Shown piece after piece: positions 51,836-61,124 of a DNA stretch of 64,000 nt. The notes below the pieces were generated by a model that was not told the DNA's origin, made no database searches, and saw only the letters and a list, made by a program, of their open reading frames with translations. The position numbers and the translations under genes were made by a program. Origin of the DNA: Spirochaetales bacterium Spiro_02 (GTDB lineage: Bacteria; Spirochaetota; Spirochaetia; Sphaerochaetales; Sphaerochaetaceae). The stretch spans positions 27,995 through 91,994 of the forward strand of contig LVBD01000004.1 in NCBI GenBank assembly GCA_001604275.1. Reading direction: 5' to 3'. Numbering within the stretch: the first letter of the stretch is position 1; each line of letters starts with the position of its first letter.

Positions 51836-52531
51836 ATGATACGCACACGGGGACTCAAGAAGATCTATCGCACGACATCGGAAGATGTCATCGCACTGGA
51901 CGGAATCGACATGATGATCGGTGACGGCGAACTGGTGGCGTTGTCCGGACCGTCCGGCTCGGGCAAGACTACGTTGCTCAACGTCATCGGCACGCTCGAT
52001 TCTATCACCGACGGTGATATCGAGTTCGACTCCTGTTCGCTTCGGACGATGGACGAGAAAGCGAAGACCGCGTTCCGTAGGCTGAACCTTGGTTTCATTT
52101 TCCAAAGCTACAATCTGATTCCCGTCCTGACCGCGCTCGAGAACGTCGAACTTGCGTTCAAACCACTGTCCCGGGACGAGATGAAACGTCTCGATGTTTC
52201 CGACATCCGGGCGGCGAGCATGGAGGTCCTGAAGGATGTCGGACTGGAGGGGTTCGAACATCGTAAGCCCGGCGAACTATCCGGCGGTCAGCAACAGCGG
52301 GTCTCGATCGCGCGGGCGGTGGTCCGCAGACCGTCGCTGCTTCTCGCCGATGAACCAACGGCCAATCTCGACAGCACCAATAGCCGGCTGATCCTCCAGT
52401 TGCTCGCCCGGCTCAACGAGAGATACGGAATCACTGTCCTCTACTCCTCCCACGATGCGCAAGTGCTGGGAAGCGTTCGTCGAGTTGTTGTCCTGAAGGA
52501 CGGACGAATCATCGAGGATCGCATATGCTGA
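51836..52531 (+). CDS. LolD/MacB-type ABC ATPase
   Basis: A 231-residue single-domain ATPase: Walker A GPSGSGKTTLLNVIG, Q-loop FIFQSYNLIPVLTALENV, signature LSGGQQQRVSIARAV, Walker B LLADEPTANLDS and H-loop SSHD. The FQ-x-YNL-P sequence is that of LolD, FtsE and MacB ATPases, which drive mechanotransmission and not channel transport. The ATG at 51836 follows a weak site; TTG at 51833 is next to it. It pairs with the two FtsX-type permeases that follow. Confidence 0.92.
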   Translation: MIRTRGLKKIYRTTSEDVIALDGIDMMIGDGELVALSGPSGSGKTTLLNVIGTLDSITDGDIEFDSCSLRTMDEKAKTAFRRLNLGFIFQSYNLIPVLTALENVELAFKPLSRDEMKRLDVSDIRAASMEVLKDVGLEGFEHRKPGELSGGQQQRVSIARAVVRRPSLLLADEPTANLDSTNSRLILQLLARLNERYGITVLYSSHDAQVLGSVRRVVVLKDGRIIEDRIC

Positions 52532-53796
52532 CCTTGTTAACGATGTCCTTTAAGAACATATTTCGCTATAAAACACGCTCAATCATCACAATTCTGGCTA
52601 TCATCGTCTCAGTTTGCATCTCCATTGTCATCGATGGGCTGCTTCGCGGAATCGGTGATCAGTCCACGGTGAACCTCATCGCATATGAAAGTGCGGAAGC
52701 GACATTGTTCCGACAGGGATATCTAGAAAAACAAGCGGAATTTCCTACGGATCTGACGATCGATCGGGACGAACTGCAGGCCATCGCACCGATTCTCGCC
52801 GAACAGGGAACGCCCTTTTCGCCTCGATACAAGACTGCGGTGGAATTGATCTACTACGATCCGGAAAACGATATCGACGGATATGTCAACGCCGTGCTTG
52901 TCGGCCTTGATCCTCAGCTGGATGCATCGGTATTCGATCTACCAGATAGCGTCGACGAAGGGCGATGGCTCGAGATGGATGACGAGGGAATCGTCGTCGG
53001 TGCGTCCATCGCCAAGAATCTCAATCTGCACATCGGTTCGTTCCTGACACTCGAGGGAAAGGGGAAGGCCGGTTTTGTCGAAACGTTCGATGCACAGGTC
53101 GTCGGCATCGCCACTACGGGAAATCCTGCGGTCAACATGAGCCAGGTGTTCATGACGCTCGACGCGCTGGATGCGTATCTTGCATTGGATGGGAGCGTGA
53201 CTGAGATCGCCGTCTCGGACGGCAAGGTGGGTGTATCCGGTCTTGGTTTCGCAGACCGTGTTCAAAAGTCGTTGGCCGTCGTTCCCCGTCTTGCGGATGT
53301 GGAGGTCTGCGACTGGAAGACAGTCAACGCTGATTTGGTGGCGGTAATGAACGGAGACAAAGGTTCTTCCTATCTGATTCTGATCTTCTTGTTCATCATC
53401 GCGGCTGCGGGGATCACCAATACCATGATCATGGCGGTGATGGAACGGCGCAAAGAATGCGCCATGCTCCGCGCTATGGGCTTTTCCCGATACGAAGTAA
53501 ACTGGCTGTTCGTACTTGAAGGCGCCATGACCGGCTGCCTCGGGGCGCTCTCCGGTGCGCTGATCGGAGCTGCCGTCAACTATCCGCTCGCACGATATGG
53601 CATCGATCTGACATCGATGGTCTCCTCCGATATGGATATGGGCTATCGGGTTTCGCTGATCATGCGTTCCGGCTGGTATCTACAGAGTTTCGTCGGCATT
53701 CCGTCTGTCGCCGTATTCCTTGCAGCTTTCTCCTCGTTCATTCCCGTCGCGCGGTCTGGAAGAAGCGAAATTGCCGCGTTGATGAGGACGGCGTAG
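52525..53796 (+). CDS. FtsX/MacB-type ABC permease 1
   Basis: A 423-residue permease with one N-terminal membrane helix (YKTRSIITILAIIVSVCISIV), a periplasmic domain of about 230 residues, and three C-terminal helices with the FtsX signature NTMIMAVMERRKECAMLRAMGFSR. This is the LolC/MacB topology. The gene overlaps the ATPase end by seven bases. With the next permease it likely forms a heterodimer that moves lipids or lipoproteins from the inner membrane. Confidence 0.9.
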   Translation: MLTLLTMSFKNIFRYKTRSIITILAIIVSVCISIVIDGLLRGIGDQSTVNLIAYESAEATLFRQGYLEKQAEFPTDLTIDRDELQAIAPILAEQGTPFSPRYKTAVELIYYDPENDIDGYVNAVLVGLDPQLDASVFDLPDSVDEGRWLEMDDEGIVVGASIAKNLNLHIGSFLTLEGKGKAGFVETFDAQVVGIATTGNPAVNMSQVFMTLDALDAYLALDGSVTEIAVSDGKVGVSGLGFADRVQKSLAVVPRLADVEVCDWKTVNADLVAVMNGDKGSSYLILIFLFIIAAAGITNTMIMAVMERRKECAMLRAMGFSRYEVNWLFVLEGAMTGCLGALSGALIGAAVNYPLARYGIDLTSMVSSDMDMGYRVSLIMRSGWYLQSFVGIPSVAVFLAAFSSFIPVARSGRSEIAALMRTA

Positions 53797-53798
53797 CC

Positions 53799-55025
53799 AT
53801 GGTATCGCTCGCGTTGAAGAATTGCATCAGGAATGTCCGGCGTTCCTTGCTTACCGCCATAGCTGTGTTCATCGCCATCTGGGTGGTCGTGGTGATGATG
53901 GGGGTCATGCAGACTGTGGTCGCCGACATGATCCGGAACAACAAGGAATACGAATCTGGCGATATTCGGCTACGCATCGCTGATTATTCGAAATACGAGA
54001 ATATCATGCCGTTGCAGTTCTTCATTCCGTCGGTCGATGATGTCTGCCGGAGCGTTCTGTCCGTCGACGGGGTACGATCCTGCGAGCCGCTGAGCAGACT
54101 CTCTGTTTCCGCATACCGTGGCGAGCAGTTGAAGACCATCCAGGCCGTTGGCGTCGACACGTCGATCTCCCATTTTACCACTGGCAGGGACGTGGAAATT
54201 CTTGCCGGGCGCATGATCGATAACGGAAAGCGGGAGATCGTCATGACACCGAAACTTCTTTCCGAACTTGGGATGGAAGTCGGCGATTCTCTGACGATCC
54301 TTTCCAAGACTTCGACATCCGGATCCAATGGAGCGTCGTTCCGAATCGTAGGGATCGTTTCCTACGGGAACAGCGAATACAACGGCGATGTCGTCGTCAT
54401 GCCTCTCGACCAATTGTCGTCGCTCACCCGCATGGATGGGGGCGCGATGGAAGTGCTCGTCCATATCGATCCTTCCGCCGGACTTGATGCGACGATCGCT
54501 TCGATTAAACTTGCTTTAGCCGATCCTTCGCTAGAAGTCAGGTCGTGGGACGAAATTTCCTTGATTGCGCCGTTTCTGTCGATGTACGATATCACGTACC
54601 TGATCATCGAACTGCTGTTCTTCTTCATCGCATCGACGTTGATCTTCAATACGACGATGATGTCGGTGATGGAACGCAAGCGGGAGGTCAGTACCATGAT
54701 CGCCCTTGGGTTCTCCCGTTCGTCGATCATCCGGCTGTTCATGACTGAGGGCATGATTATTTCCACGCTTGGCGCCGTCGCAGCCGCTGTCGTGGGAAAG
54801 GCGACCGTTGCGCTGATGGGACGATACGGCATCGACCTGACGTTGTTCGGTACGGAGGCCGTGGATGGATGGGGCTTTTCCCGCATGCTGTATCCCCAGG
54901 TTTCCTGGTCGACGGTGCTCTCCGTATCCATGATCTGCCTTGCTGTGGCGTTCGGCGCCACGACCCTCGCCTCGATGCGGGTGAGGAGAATCGAAGCGGC
55001 CCAAGCACTGAGGGAGGAAAATTAG
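53799..55025 (+). CDS. FtsX/MacB-type ABC permease 2
   Basis: A 408-residue paralogue of the preceding permease with the same topology: N-terminal helix (RRSLLTAIAVFIAIWVVVVMM), a periplasmic domain of about 230 residues, and three C-terminal helices with FNTTMMSVMERKREVSTMIALGFSR. The gene begins two bases after the previous stop. Two non-identical permeases with one ATPase matches the LolCDE arrangement more than homodimeric MacB. Confidence 0.9.
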   Translation: MVSLALKNCIRNVRRSLLTAIAVFIAIWVVVVMMGVMQTVVADMIRNNKEYESGDIRLRIADYSKYENIMPLQFFIPSVDDVCRSVLSVDGVRSCEPLSRLSVSAYRGEQLKTIQAVGVDTSISHFTTGRDVEILAGRMIDNGKREIVMTPKLLSELGMEVGDSLTILSKTSTSGSNGASFRIVGIVSYGNSEYNGDVVVMPLDQLSSLTRMDGGAMEVLVHIDPSAGLDATIASIKLALADPSLEVRSWDEISLIAPFLSMYDITYLIIELLFFFIASTLIFNTTMMSVMERKREVSTMIALGFSRSSIIRLFMTEGMIISTLGAVAAAVVGKATVALMGRYGIDLTLFGTEAVDGWGFSRMLYPQVSWSTVLSVSMICLAVAFGATTLASMRVRRIEAAQALREEN

Positions 55026-55026
55026 G

Positions 55027-55782
55027 ATGATGAAACGTCTTGCCGCATTCCTGCTGATGATCGGTATGTTCCCGATGTCTTCGCTTTTCGCCGTCGCTGC
55101 GCCGTCCATCGACGCTCGATATATCATCGATGCGATGGATGCCGCGATGGAGTACGACGATGCCGCCATCGAGGCGAAGATGGTAAATACCGACCGTCTT
55201 GGATCCACATCCTTGACCTTCGATACGTTTCAAAACGGAAGTGGCGACACATTGCTTGTCGTGACCGCAGGTCCCGACAAGGGGCAGAAGATTCTTCGTC
55301 TCGACGATGACATCTACCTCTATTACCCCGATGCCGATGAAATCGTTCGTCTGTCCGGTTCCTCGCTGAAGAATTCGTTCCTCGGATCCGATTTCTCCTA
55401 CGAGGATCTGACGGGAGACGACGACTACGATGAGCGCTATTCCTATACGCTCGACGGCGAAGAGATGCTCGATGGAATTTCCTGCTACAAGATGACGTTT
55501 ACGGCGAAGAAACTTTCGGAAACTTATCAGGTGCAGGAGATGTGGATCGATTCCGAACGGTTCGTTCCGATCCATGTGCGCCTTTCTTCCAAGAGCGGCA
55601 GATCGCTGAAGGATATCTTGTATTCCGACTACATTCATGACGGTGGTATCTTTTTCCCCGGGCGTCTGGAGGTGGTCAATCTGGTCAAGAAGGGGAGTTC
55701 CAGCGTCATGACCGTCTCGTCTGCCCGATTCAATGTAGGTCTCGACGACGATTTGTTCAGCAAGGAGGAACTGGCGTGGTGA
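55027..55782 (+). CDS. LolA-like outer-membrane lipoprotein-sorting protein
   Basis: A 251-residue secreted protein with a signal peptide (RLAAFLLMIGMFPMSSLFAVA) and then the LolA/LolB-like fold as judged by the strand series TDRLGSTSLTFDTFQN, LRLDDDIYLYYPDADEIVRLSG, GISCYKMTFTAKK, WIDSERFVPIHVR and DGGIFFPGRLEVVNL. Members of this family are periplasmic carriers that bind acyl chains. Its place after a LolCDE-like ABC set suggests it carries the cargo released by that machine. Two ATG codons, 55027 and 55030, are adjacent. Confidence 0.82.
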   Translation: MMKRLAAFLLMIGMFPMSSLFAVAAPSIDARYIIDAMDAAMEYDDAAIEAKMVNTDRLGSTSLTFDTFQNGSGDTLLVVTAGPDKGQKILRLDDDIYLYYPDADEIVRLSGSSLKNSFLGSDFSYEDLTGDDDYDERYSYTLDGEEMLDGISCYKMTFTAKKLSETYQVQEMWIDSERFVPIHVRLSSKSGRSLKDILYSDYIHDGGIFFPGRLEVVNLVKKGSSSVMTVSSARFNVGLDDDLFSKEELAW

Positions 55783-56822
55783 TGTTCCTGTTGCTTCTTT
55801 CGTTGCTTGTTTTCGATAGCGGTACCGTTCCTGTGCATGCCTCGGATCTTTCTTTCAAAGGCGGTGCGGATATGGTCGGTTCCTATGTGTTCGACGATAG
55901 TTCGCCCCTGCATGGCGCCCATTATTCGGCCGCTCCCTATCTGCAGGTCAGTTATTCATCTTCCGCACTCAAGGCTGATTTTCGAGGTACCTATACGATT
56001 CAGGGCGTAGATGCCGCATCCTCTGGCGATCCTGGCGTGTTCAGTCTCGACAAGGCGTATTTCAAGTTCCGTTTTCCCGGTCTGTTGGGCAAGAGGCTGA
56101 CCGTTACCGCTGGACTCGCTCCGATTTCCTGGGGACTCGGCTACTACTACCGTGCAGGCGATGTCCTGTTTGAGGATCCGATCATCAACACAGATGCCGG
56201 AACCTATGCCGAACGTCAGCTGTGGCTCGTTTCTATCAACCAGCCGCTGGGAGCCGGCTTCAATATCGATTTCGCTTTTCTTCCAGCATTGGGAGAGACG
56301 ACCAATGAAAAGTTCGGTATCCTCCTTCGTAAGGACTTCAGCGCAACGACGCTCAAAGAGATGAAAGCGGCCTATGCGTATGCGCTGGACGGAACGCACA
56401 AGGCGGCAATTGTCGCGGACCTCTTTCTGTATTTCGATATCACACTGGGGGTCGAATCTTCGTTCTCGTCTTCGTCCGATGTCCGTATCGTAGCCAATGC
56501 AATGAAACAGTTTTCGTTGGAAAGCGAAACCCATTCATGTCCGTTGACCGTTTTCGCCTCTTCCCAGCTAGATTTTTTTGCTGCATGCTATTCGGTAGCC
56601 GGAGGCGTTTCTTTCGGTGTGAACGATCGTCTGACCGTATCTGCCAACGGCTTGGGACGTTTCTCTGATAGTTCGGAAGCTTGGGGATTGGGGGTAGGTG
56701 GCGAAATGGTACTTGTCGATGGTGTCTCAGCATCCTTTGCAGGTCTGTATGCCGATGGATTTCCTGATCCGATATATCCTGACGGGTTGTCGTTAGCGGT
56801 GGGCTTGACGGTGGCGTTCTAG
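55776..56822 (+). CDS. Beta-barrel outer-membrane protein
   Basis: A protein of about 347 residues beginning at GTG 55776 or 55779, seven or ten bases after AAGGAGG and overlapping the LolA-like stop. It has a signal peptide (FLLLLSLLVFDSGTVPVHAS) followed by many alternating strands (YLQVSYSSSALKADFRGTYT, RLTVTAGLAPISWGLGYYY) and a C-terminal VGLTVAF ending in Phe, the signature for BAM-dependent outer-membrane barrels. It probably completes the export route of the operon, as a receiver of cargo. No named family. Confidence 0.78.
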   Translation: MVMFLLLLSLLVFDSGTVPVHASDLSFKGGADMVGSYVFDDSSPLHGAHYSAAPYLQVSYSSSALKADFRGTYTIQGVDAASSGDPGVFSLDKAYFKFRFPGLLGKRLTVTAGLAPISWGLGYYYRAGDVLFEDPIINTDAGTYAERQLWLVSINQPLGAGFNIDFAFLPALGETTNEKFGILLRKDFSATTLKEMKAAYAYALDGTHKAAIVADLFLYFDITLGVESSFSSSSDVRIVANAMKQFSLESETHSCPLTVFASSQLDFFAACYSVAGGVSFGVNDRLTVSANGLGRFSDSSEAWGLGVGGEMVLVDGVSASFAGLYADGFPDPIYPDGLSLAVGLTVAF

Positions 56823-56829
56823 TGTTCTA

Positions 56830-56885
56830 GCAATCACCGAGCAGGCATGTAGCTATGACAAAGCAATGACAAAGCAATGAGTAAA
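56830..56885 (+). repeat. Five units of the 11-bp repeat family
   Basis: GCAATCACCGA, GCAGGCATGTA, GCTATGACAAA, GCAATGACAAA and a last, 12-base unit GCAATGAGTAAA follow one another from eight bases after the barrel-protein stop. Every unit begins with GC. They lie between that gene and the convergent oad operon. Confidence 0.8.
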
Positions 56886-56937
56886 GATCATTATTTACAT
56901 TATAATAAATTAACCGAATAATAGTCGGCTTCCGGGG

Positions 56938-56966
56938 AAATAAAAACCGCCGGGGATACCGGCGGT
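56938..56966 (-). terminator. Rho-independent terminator of the oad operon
   Basis: Read on the minus strand: ACCGCCGG, a five-base loop, CCGGCGGT, then TTTTATTT. The perfect 8-bp stem ends the oadGAB transcript about 45 bases after the oadB stop. Confidence 0.9.
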
Positions 56967-57009
56967 ATAGGGTGGGATAAGCATACCTGCTTGCCCCAGA
57001 GGATGATTC

Positions 57010-58278
57010 TTACATGAAAATGGCTACTGCCGGGCGGAAGAACTGCTCCACTCCGTTGACCATCACCGGCCACAAGGGCTCCATGTATGGGACGACGGCG
57101 AGCATGACTCCGGCGGCGACCGCGCTACCGATAACTCCTGCCACGTTCGGCCCCATGGCGTGCATCAGCAGGAAGTTCTGCGGATCGGCTTCCTGACCGA
57201 CCTTGCTCGACACCCGGGCCGCCATCGGAACTGCCGAAACGCCGGCGCTTCCGATCAGCGGATTGATCGGATGCTTCGGATCGACCTTGTTCATCAGCTT
57301 GGCGATCAAGACTCCGGCTGCGGTGCCCAGCGCGAATGCGATCATGCCCAGCGCCAGGATGCCCAGCGTGTTCAGGTTGAGGAACTTCGCCGCTTCCATC
57401 TTCGAACCGACCGACAGGCCGAGGAAGATGGTGACGGTGTTCATCAGCGCATTCTGGGCGGTATCGGACAACCGGTTGGTGCATCCGCATTCCTTGAGCA
57501 AGTTACCGAACATCAGCGAACCGATCAACGGCGTGGCGGAGGGAAGCAACAGCGCGCAGACTGTCAGAACCGAAATCGGGAAGATGATCTTCTCGAGTTT
57601 CGAGACGGGACGAAGCTGCTGCATCCGGATCATCCGCTCTTCCTTCGTCGTCAAAAGCCGCATGATCGGCGGCTGGATGATCGGCACCAGCGCCATGTAC
57701 GAATAGGCCGCGACTGCGATCGACCCCAGCAATTCGGGAGCCAGACGACTGGTCACGTAGATCGCCGTCGGTCCATCGGCGCCGCCGATGATTCCGATCG
57801 AGGCCGCCGCATGCAGATCAAAGTTGATGCCGGGAATGAAACTCAGCAACAGGGCTCCGATCAATGCGATGAAGATTCCGAACTGAGCGGCCGCTCCCAT
57901 CAGCAATGTCTTCGGGTTGGCGATCAGCGGACCGAAGTCCGTCATGGCGCCGACACCCATGAAGATCAGAATCGGGAACAGACCGGACTCGATTCCCATG
58001 TCGTACAGAATCTTGATGAATCCCGAATCTCCGCTAGTCGGATCCACGCCGGCGATGTATGCGAACGGAATGTTCGACAGGATACAACCCATGGCGATGG
58101 GAATCAGCAACAAAGGCTCGAAACCCTTCTTGATGGCAAGATACAGGAGGAGGAACCCGACAAGAATCATCAGCAGGTTTCCCCAACCTCCGGACTGCAG
58201 GAATCCGAGGATCCCCGTAGTCTTCCATAGTTCGTGCAATGCTTCAGAAATCATTGTGTCCAGCTCCTTATCAGCCAA
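57010..58278 (-). CDS. oadB: Na+-translocating decarboxylase beta subunit
   Basis: A 422-residue membrane protein of the OadB/GcdB family with about nine hydrophobic segments, including the conserved re-entrant region [22 protein letters not shown] and [15 protein letters not shown]. The Asp in the GGADGPT element is needed for sodium coupling. It decarboxylates carboxybiotin and pumps Na+ outward. It overlaps oadA by eight bases. The ATG follows AAGGAGC. Confidence 0.95.
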   Translation of the reverse strand: MADKELDTMISEALHELWKTTGILGFLQSGGWGNLLMILVGFLLLYLAIKKGFEPLLLIPIAMGCILSNIPFAYIAGVDPTSGDSGFIKILYDMGIESGLFPILIFMGVGAMTDFGPLIANPKTLLMGAAAQFGIFIALIGALLLSFIPGINFDLHAAASIGIIGGADGPTAIYVTSRLAPELLGSIAVAAYSYMALVPIIQPPIMRLLTTKEERMIRMQQLRPVSKLEKIIFPISVLTVCALLLPSATPLIGSLMFGNLLKECGCTNRLSDTAQNALMNTVTIFLGLSVGSKMEAAKFLNLNTLGILALGMIAFALGTAAGVLIAKLMNKVDPKHPINPLIGSAGVSAVPMAARVSSKVGQEADPQNFLLMHAMGPNVAGVIGSAVAAGVMLAVVPYMEPLWPVMVNGVEQFFRPAVAIFM

Positions 58279-60403
58279 TCACGATCAGTGCGTCGTCGGC
58301 GTTCAACTGCTGGCCCTGCGCCACGCAGATCTGCGTTACCGTACCATCGCAGGGCGAGAAGATCTCGTTCTCCATCTTCATGGCTTCCATGACGAGGAGC
58401 AACTGGTTCTTCTTCACGAAATCGCCGACCTTCACCTCGGTGCGGAGAATCAGACCCGGCATCGGAGCCTTGACCGTCGTGCCGCCGCCGGGAACCGCCG
58501 CAGGACCAGGGGCCGCGACCGGAGCCGCCGGAGCCGCCGGAGCGGGCGCCGCTGGAGCGGCAGGAGCCGGTGCAGCTACAGAAGCCGCGGTTCCGCCGAT
58601 CACCATCAGGACATCGTCAGCATTCAGCTGCTGGCCCTGGGCGACCTTGATTTCGCTGATCACGCCGTCGCACGGAGCGAACACCTCATTCTCCATCTTC
58701 ATGGCTTCCATGACGAGGAGCAACTGGTTCTTCTTCACTGCGTCGCCGACCTTCACCTCGGTGCGGAGGATCAGACCCGGCATCGGAGCCTTGACCTCTA
58801 CGGCTACAGTAGAGGTGGAGGCGACAGTCGCGGCCACGACAGGGGCCGCTGCAGCTGCGGCTACGAGGCCGTCCTTGATTGAAAGCGGATAAGCTACGCC
58901 ATTGACGACAGCCTTGTCCGATTCCAGCTTGACGCCATAGGCGTTGCCATTGACGGTTACGGTATACTCACCGGCTTTCTTCGCAGCCTCGGCGGCAGGA
59001 TCCTTCTTGCGGATACCGTTGACCTTGGCTTTGCCCGTCAGGTACAAGATTCCCTTTTCCTTACAGGACGCGGCAATGAAGATATTCTCTTCCGTGATGG
59101 GGACGCCGGCTTCCTCGAGCATCGCGATAGCAGCCTTGCGGCCCTTCTTCGGATCGGCGTCATTGATGTCCACGACCTTCTTCGTGGTCGGTTCGAGTTT
59201 CAGTTGCTCGGCAGCTTCCTTGACCACCTCAGGATCGGGAGCGACAGGAGTCTTGCCGAAATAGCCGAGGACCATTTTGCCGTACCCTTCGGCGATCTTC
59301 TTCCATTTGCCGAACATGACGTTGTTGAACGCCTGTTGGAAATAGAACTGGGAGACGGGGGTGACGGAGGTTCCGAACCCGCCTTTCTCGACGGTTTCTC
59401 CCATTGCTTCAACGATCAGTGGATACTTGTCCATCAGACCATTATCGCGGAGCATCTGGGTGTTCGCCGTCAACGCACCGCCGGGGAGCGGGAAGAACGG
59501 AATGTTCGGGTTGACCATCGTGGCCTCGGGAGGAAGGAAATAATCCTTCATGCATTCCTCGAACACACGCTCGGCTTCCTGAATTTTCTGAATATCTATA
59601 TCCAAATCCCATTCGGTGCCGCGAAGCGCATGCCACATGGTGATGATGTCAGGCTGGCAGGTTCCGCCGGAACAGGGACTCATGGACAGATCGACCTGGT
59701 TCGCACCGGCTTCGAGGGCCCGCATGTACTGCTGGATGGAAACGCCAGCCGTCTCATGGGAGTGGAAGACAATGTTCATGTCGGCGCCGAGCAATTTGCG
59801 CGCCCGCTTGATCGTTTCGTAGACAACCGCAGGAGTGGACGTGCCAGAGGCATCCTTGAAACAGACGGAATCGTAGGGGATACCGGCGTCGAGAATGTCT
59901 CGGAGGACCTTCTCGTAGAAATCTGGATCATGGGCTCCCTTTGCGTTCGGGGGGAGGGCCATCATGGTCACCGTCACTTCGTGGCGAAGACCGGCTTCAT
60001 GGATCGCCTTTCCGCTGTCGATCAGGTTGTTGACATCGTTCAAGGCGTCGAAGTTCCTGATGGTGGAGATTCCATGTTTGGCGAACATCTGGGCATGGAG
60101 CTTGATGATGTCGCGGGGCTGGGAATCGAGACCGACGACGTTGACGCCGCGGGACAGCGTCTGCAGGTCGGCATCGGGACCGGCGACTTCGCGGAACTCG
60201 TCCATCATCTGGAAGGCGTCTTCATTGCTATAAAAGTACAACGCCTGGAAACGAGCGCCGCCGCCCGCTTCGAAATGGGTGATGCCGGCGTCGCGCGCAG
60301 CGGCGACAGCGGGCATGAAATCTTTGGTGAAAACACGCGCGCCATAGACGGACTGGAACCCGTCACGGAACGCGGTGCACATGAATTTGACTTTCTTTTT
60401 CAT
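58271..60403 (-). CDS. oadA: Oxaloacetate decarboxylase alpha subunit with two biotinyl domains
   Basis: A 710-residue carboxyltransferase. Residues 1-300 are the HMGL-like barrel ([21 protein letters not shown], metal His pair), then a helical PYC_OADA region to about 460. At the C-terminus are two biotinyl domains, each with [10 protein letters not shown] (biotin Lys), separated by a linker of about 45 residues rich in Ala and Pro. Related alpha subunits of about 590-600 residues carry only one. The domains are close at DNA level, so the duplication is fairly recent. Substrate is oxaloacetate by family; other 2-keto-acid carriers are possible. Confidence 0.9.
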   Translation of the reverse strand: MKKKVKFMCTAFRDGFQSVYGARVFTKDFMPAVAAARDAGITHFEAGGGARFQALYFYSNEDAFQMMDEFREVAGPDADLQTLSRGVNVVGLDSQPRDIIKLHAQMFAKHGISTIRNFDALNDVNNLIDSGKAIHEAGLRHEVTVTMMALPPNAKGAHDPDFYEKVLRDILDAGIPYDSVCFKDASGTSTPAVVYETIKRARKLLGADMNIVFHSHETAGVSIQQYMRALEAGANQVDLSMSPCSGGTCQPDIITMWHALRGTEWDLDIDIQKIQEAERVFEECMKDYFLPPEATMVNPNIPFFPLPGGALTANTQMLRDNGLMDKYPLIVEAMGETVEKGGFGTSVTPVSQFYFQQAFNNVMFGKWKKIAEGYGKMVLGYFGKTPVAPDPEVVKEAAEQLKLEPTTKKVVDINDADPKKGRKAAIAMLEEAGVPITEENIFIAASCKEKGILYLTGKAKVNGIRKKDPAAEAAKKAGEYTVTVNGNAYGVKLESDKAVVNGVAYPLSIKDGLVAAAAAAPVVAATVASTSTVAVEVKAPMPGLILRTEVKVGDAVKKNQLLLVMEAMKMENEVFAPCDGVISEIKVAQGQQLNADDVLMVIGGTAASVAAPAPAAPAAPAPAAPAAPVAAPGPAAVPGGGTTVKAPMPGLILRTEVKVGDFVKKNQLLLVMEAMKMENEIFSPCDGTVTQICVAQGQQLNADDALIVIG

Positions 60404-60421
60404 GGAAGACCTCCGGTATTA

Positions 60422-60700
60422 CTACTTTTTCGATTGTGCGACTGCAGCGACGATCGCTGCTGCGACTTCCGCATCGGCCGTAGCCGGTGCCGAAGCCGTT
60501 GCTACCGCAACAGGTTTCGCGACCGGAGCTGATGATTGCGCGGGCGAAAATCTCTTGATGATCGCAGACATCGCTTTGATCACAAAGACAAGAATAATGA
60601 GAAAGACGAACACGGTGCCCATGCCGAGCAACAACAAGCCAAGCCCGTTCTGCAGCTGCTGGAGCAACATATCGTCAGGTAGTTGTGGTAATGATCCCAT
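60422..60700 (-). CDS. oadG: Na+-translocating decarboxylase gamma subunit
   Basis: A 92-residue protein with one membrane helix (LGLLLLGMGTVFVFLIILVFVIKAM), then a short basic loop (KRFSPAQ) and an Ala/Val-rich tail ending VAAVAQSKK. This is the OadG layout: membrane anchor plus a flexible C-terminus that holds the alpha subunit and, in some species, zinc. AAGGAG is seven bases before the ATG. It is the first gene of the operon. Confidence 0.88.
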   Translation of the reverse strand: MGSLPQLPDDMLLQQLQNGLGLLLLGMGTVFVFLIILVFVIKAMSAIIKRFSPAQSSAPVAKPVAVATASAPATADAEVAAAIVAAVAQSKK

Positions 60701-60758
60701 ACAAACTCCTTTATGTTATCACGACGGCATACCGCCACCGAAAATATCATTCCAACCT

Positions 60759-60787
60759 ACTATATAGATAAATATCTATCATTTCAA
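60759..60787 (-). promoter_or_regulatory. Promoter of the oadGAB operon
   Basis: On the minus strand TTGAAA (60782-60787), a 17-base spacer and TATAGT (60759-60764), about 60 bases before oadG. The spacer is AT-rich with the local palindrome AGATATTTATCT. Confidence 0.75.
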
Positions 60788-61124
60788 GTAATATGGAATG
60801 AAAAAACTTCGAACGAAAACCATCTGATTTTCGTCCACGGAACAAATTGCCGAGGGCGCGGCGCCGCCGATGGATTTAGCGATTCGTTAGCGAAAAAAAC
60901 GCTTGCGCGAGCGAGCGTTCCGGTGTTTCTGCGGGTAGTCTAGGTCGAGTGCGCAGTGTCCCATGATCGACACAGGACAAGGTGTTTCTCCTGATGCCTT
61001 GGTCGATGGGGCCTGCCGTCCCCTTGTCAGTTTGCATGCGATGCCGTATCTTTGGGTGATGGCGCCTCCTCAGCGGTTTTTTCTCTATATCGAAGGACGG
61101 CGACAAGCGGGAGTGACAAGCGAA
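60788..61124. other. Intergenic region between divergent oadG and mrp
   Basis: No gene is supported here. The minus strand carries AACGCT, a ten-base loop, AGCGTT and a T run near 60894-60921, which would terminate an unknown minus-strand transcript. An open frame from 60963 reaches mrp, but it lacks a ribosome-binding site and family similarity before residue 55. Confidence 0.4.
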
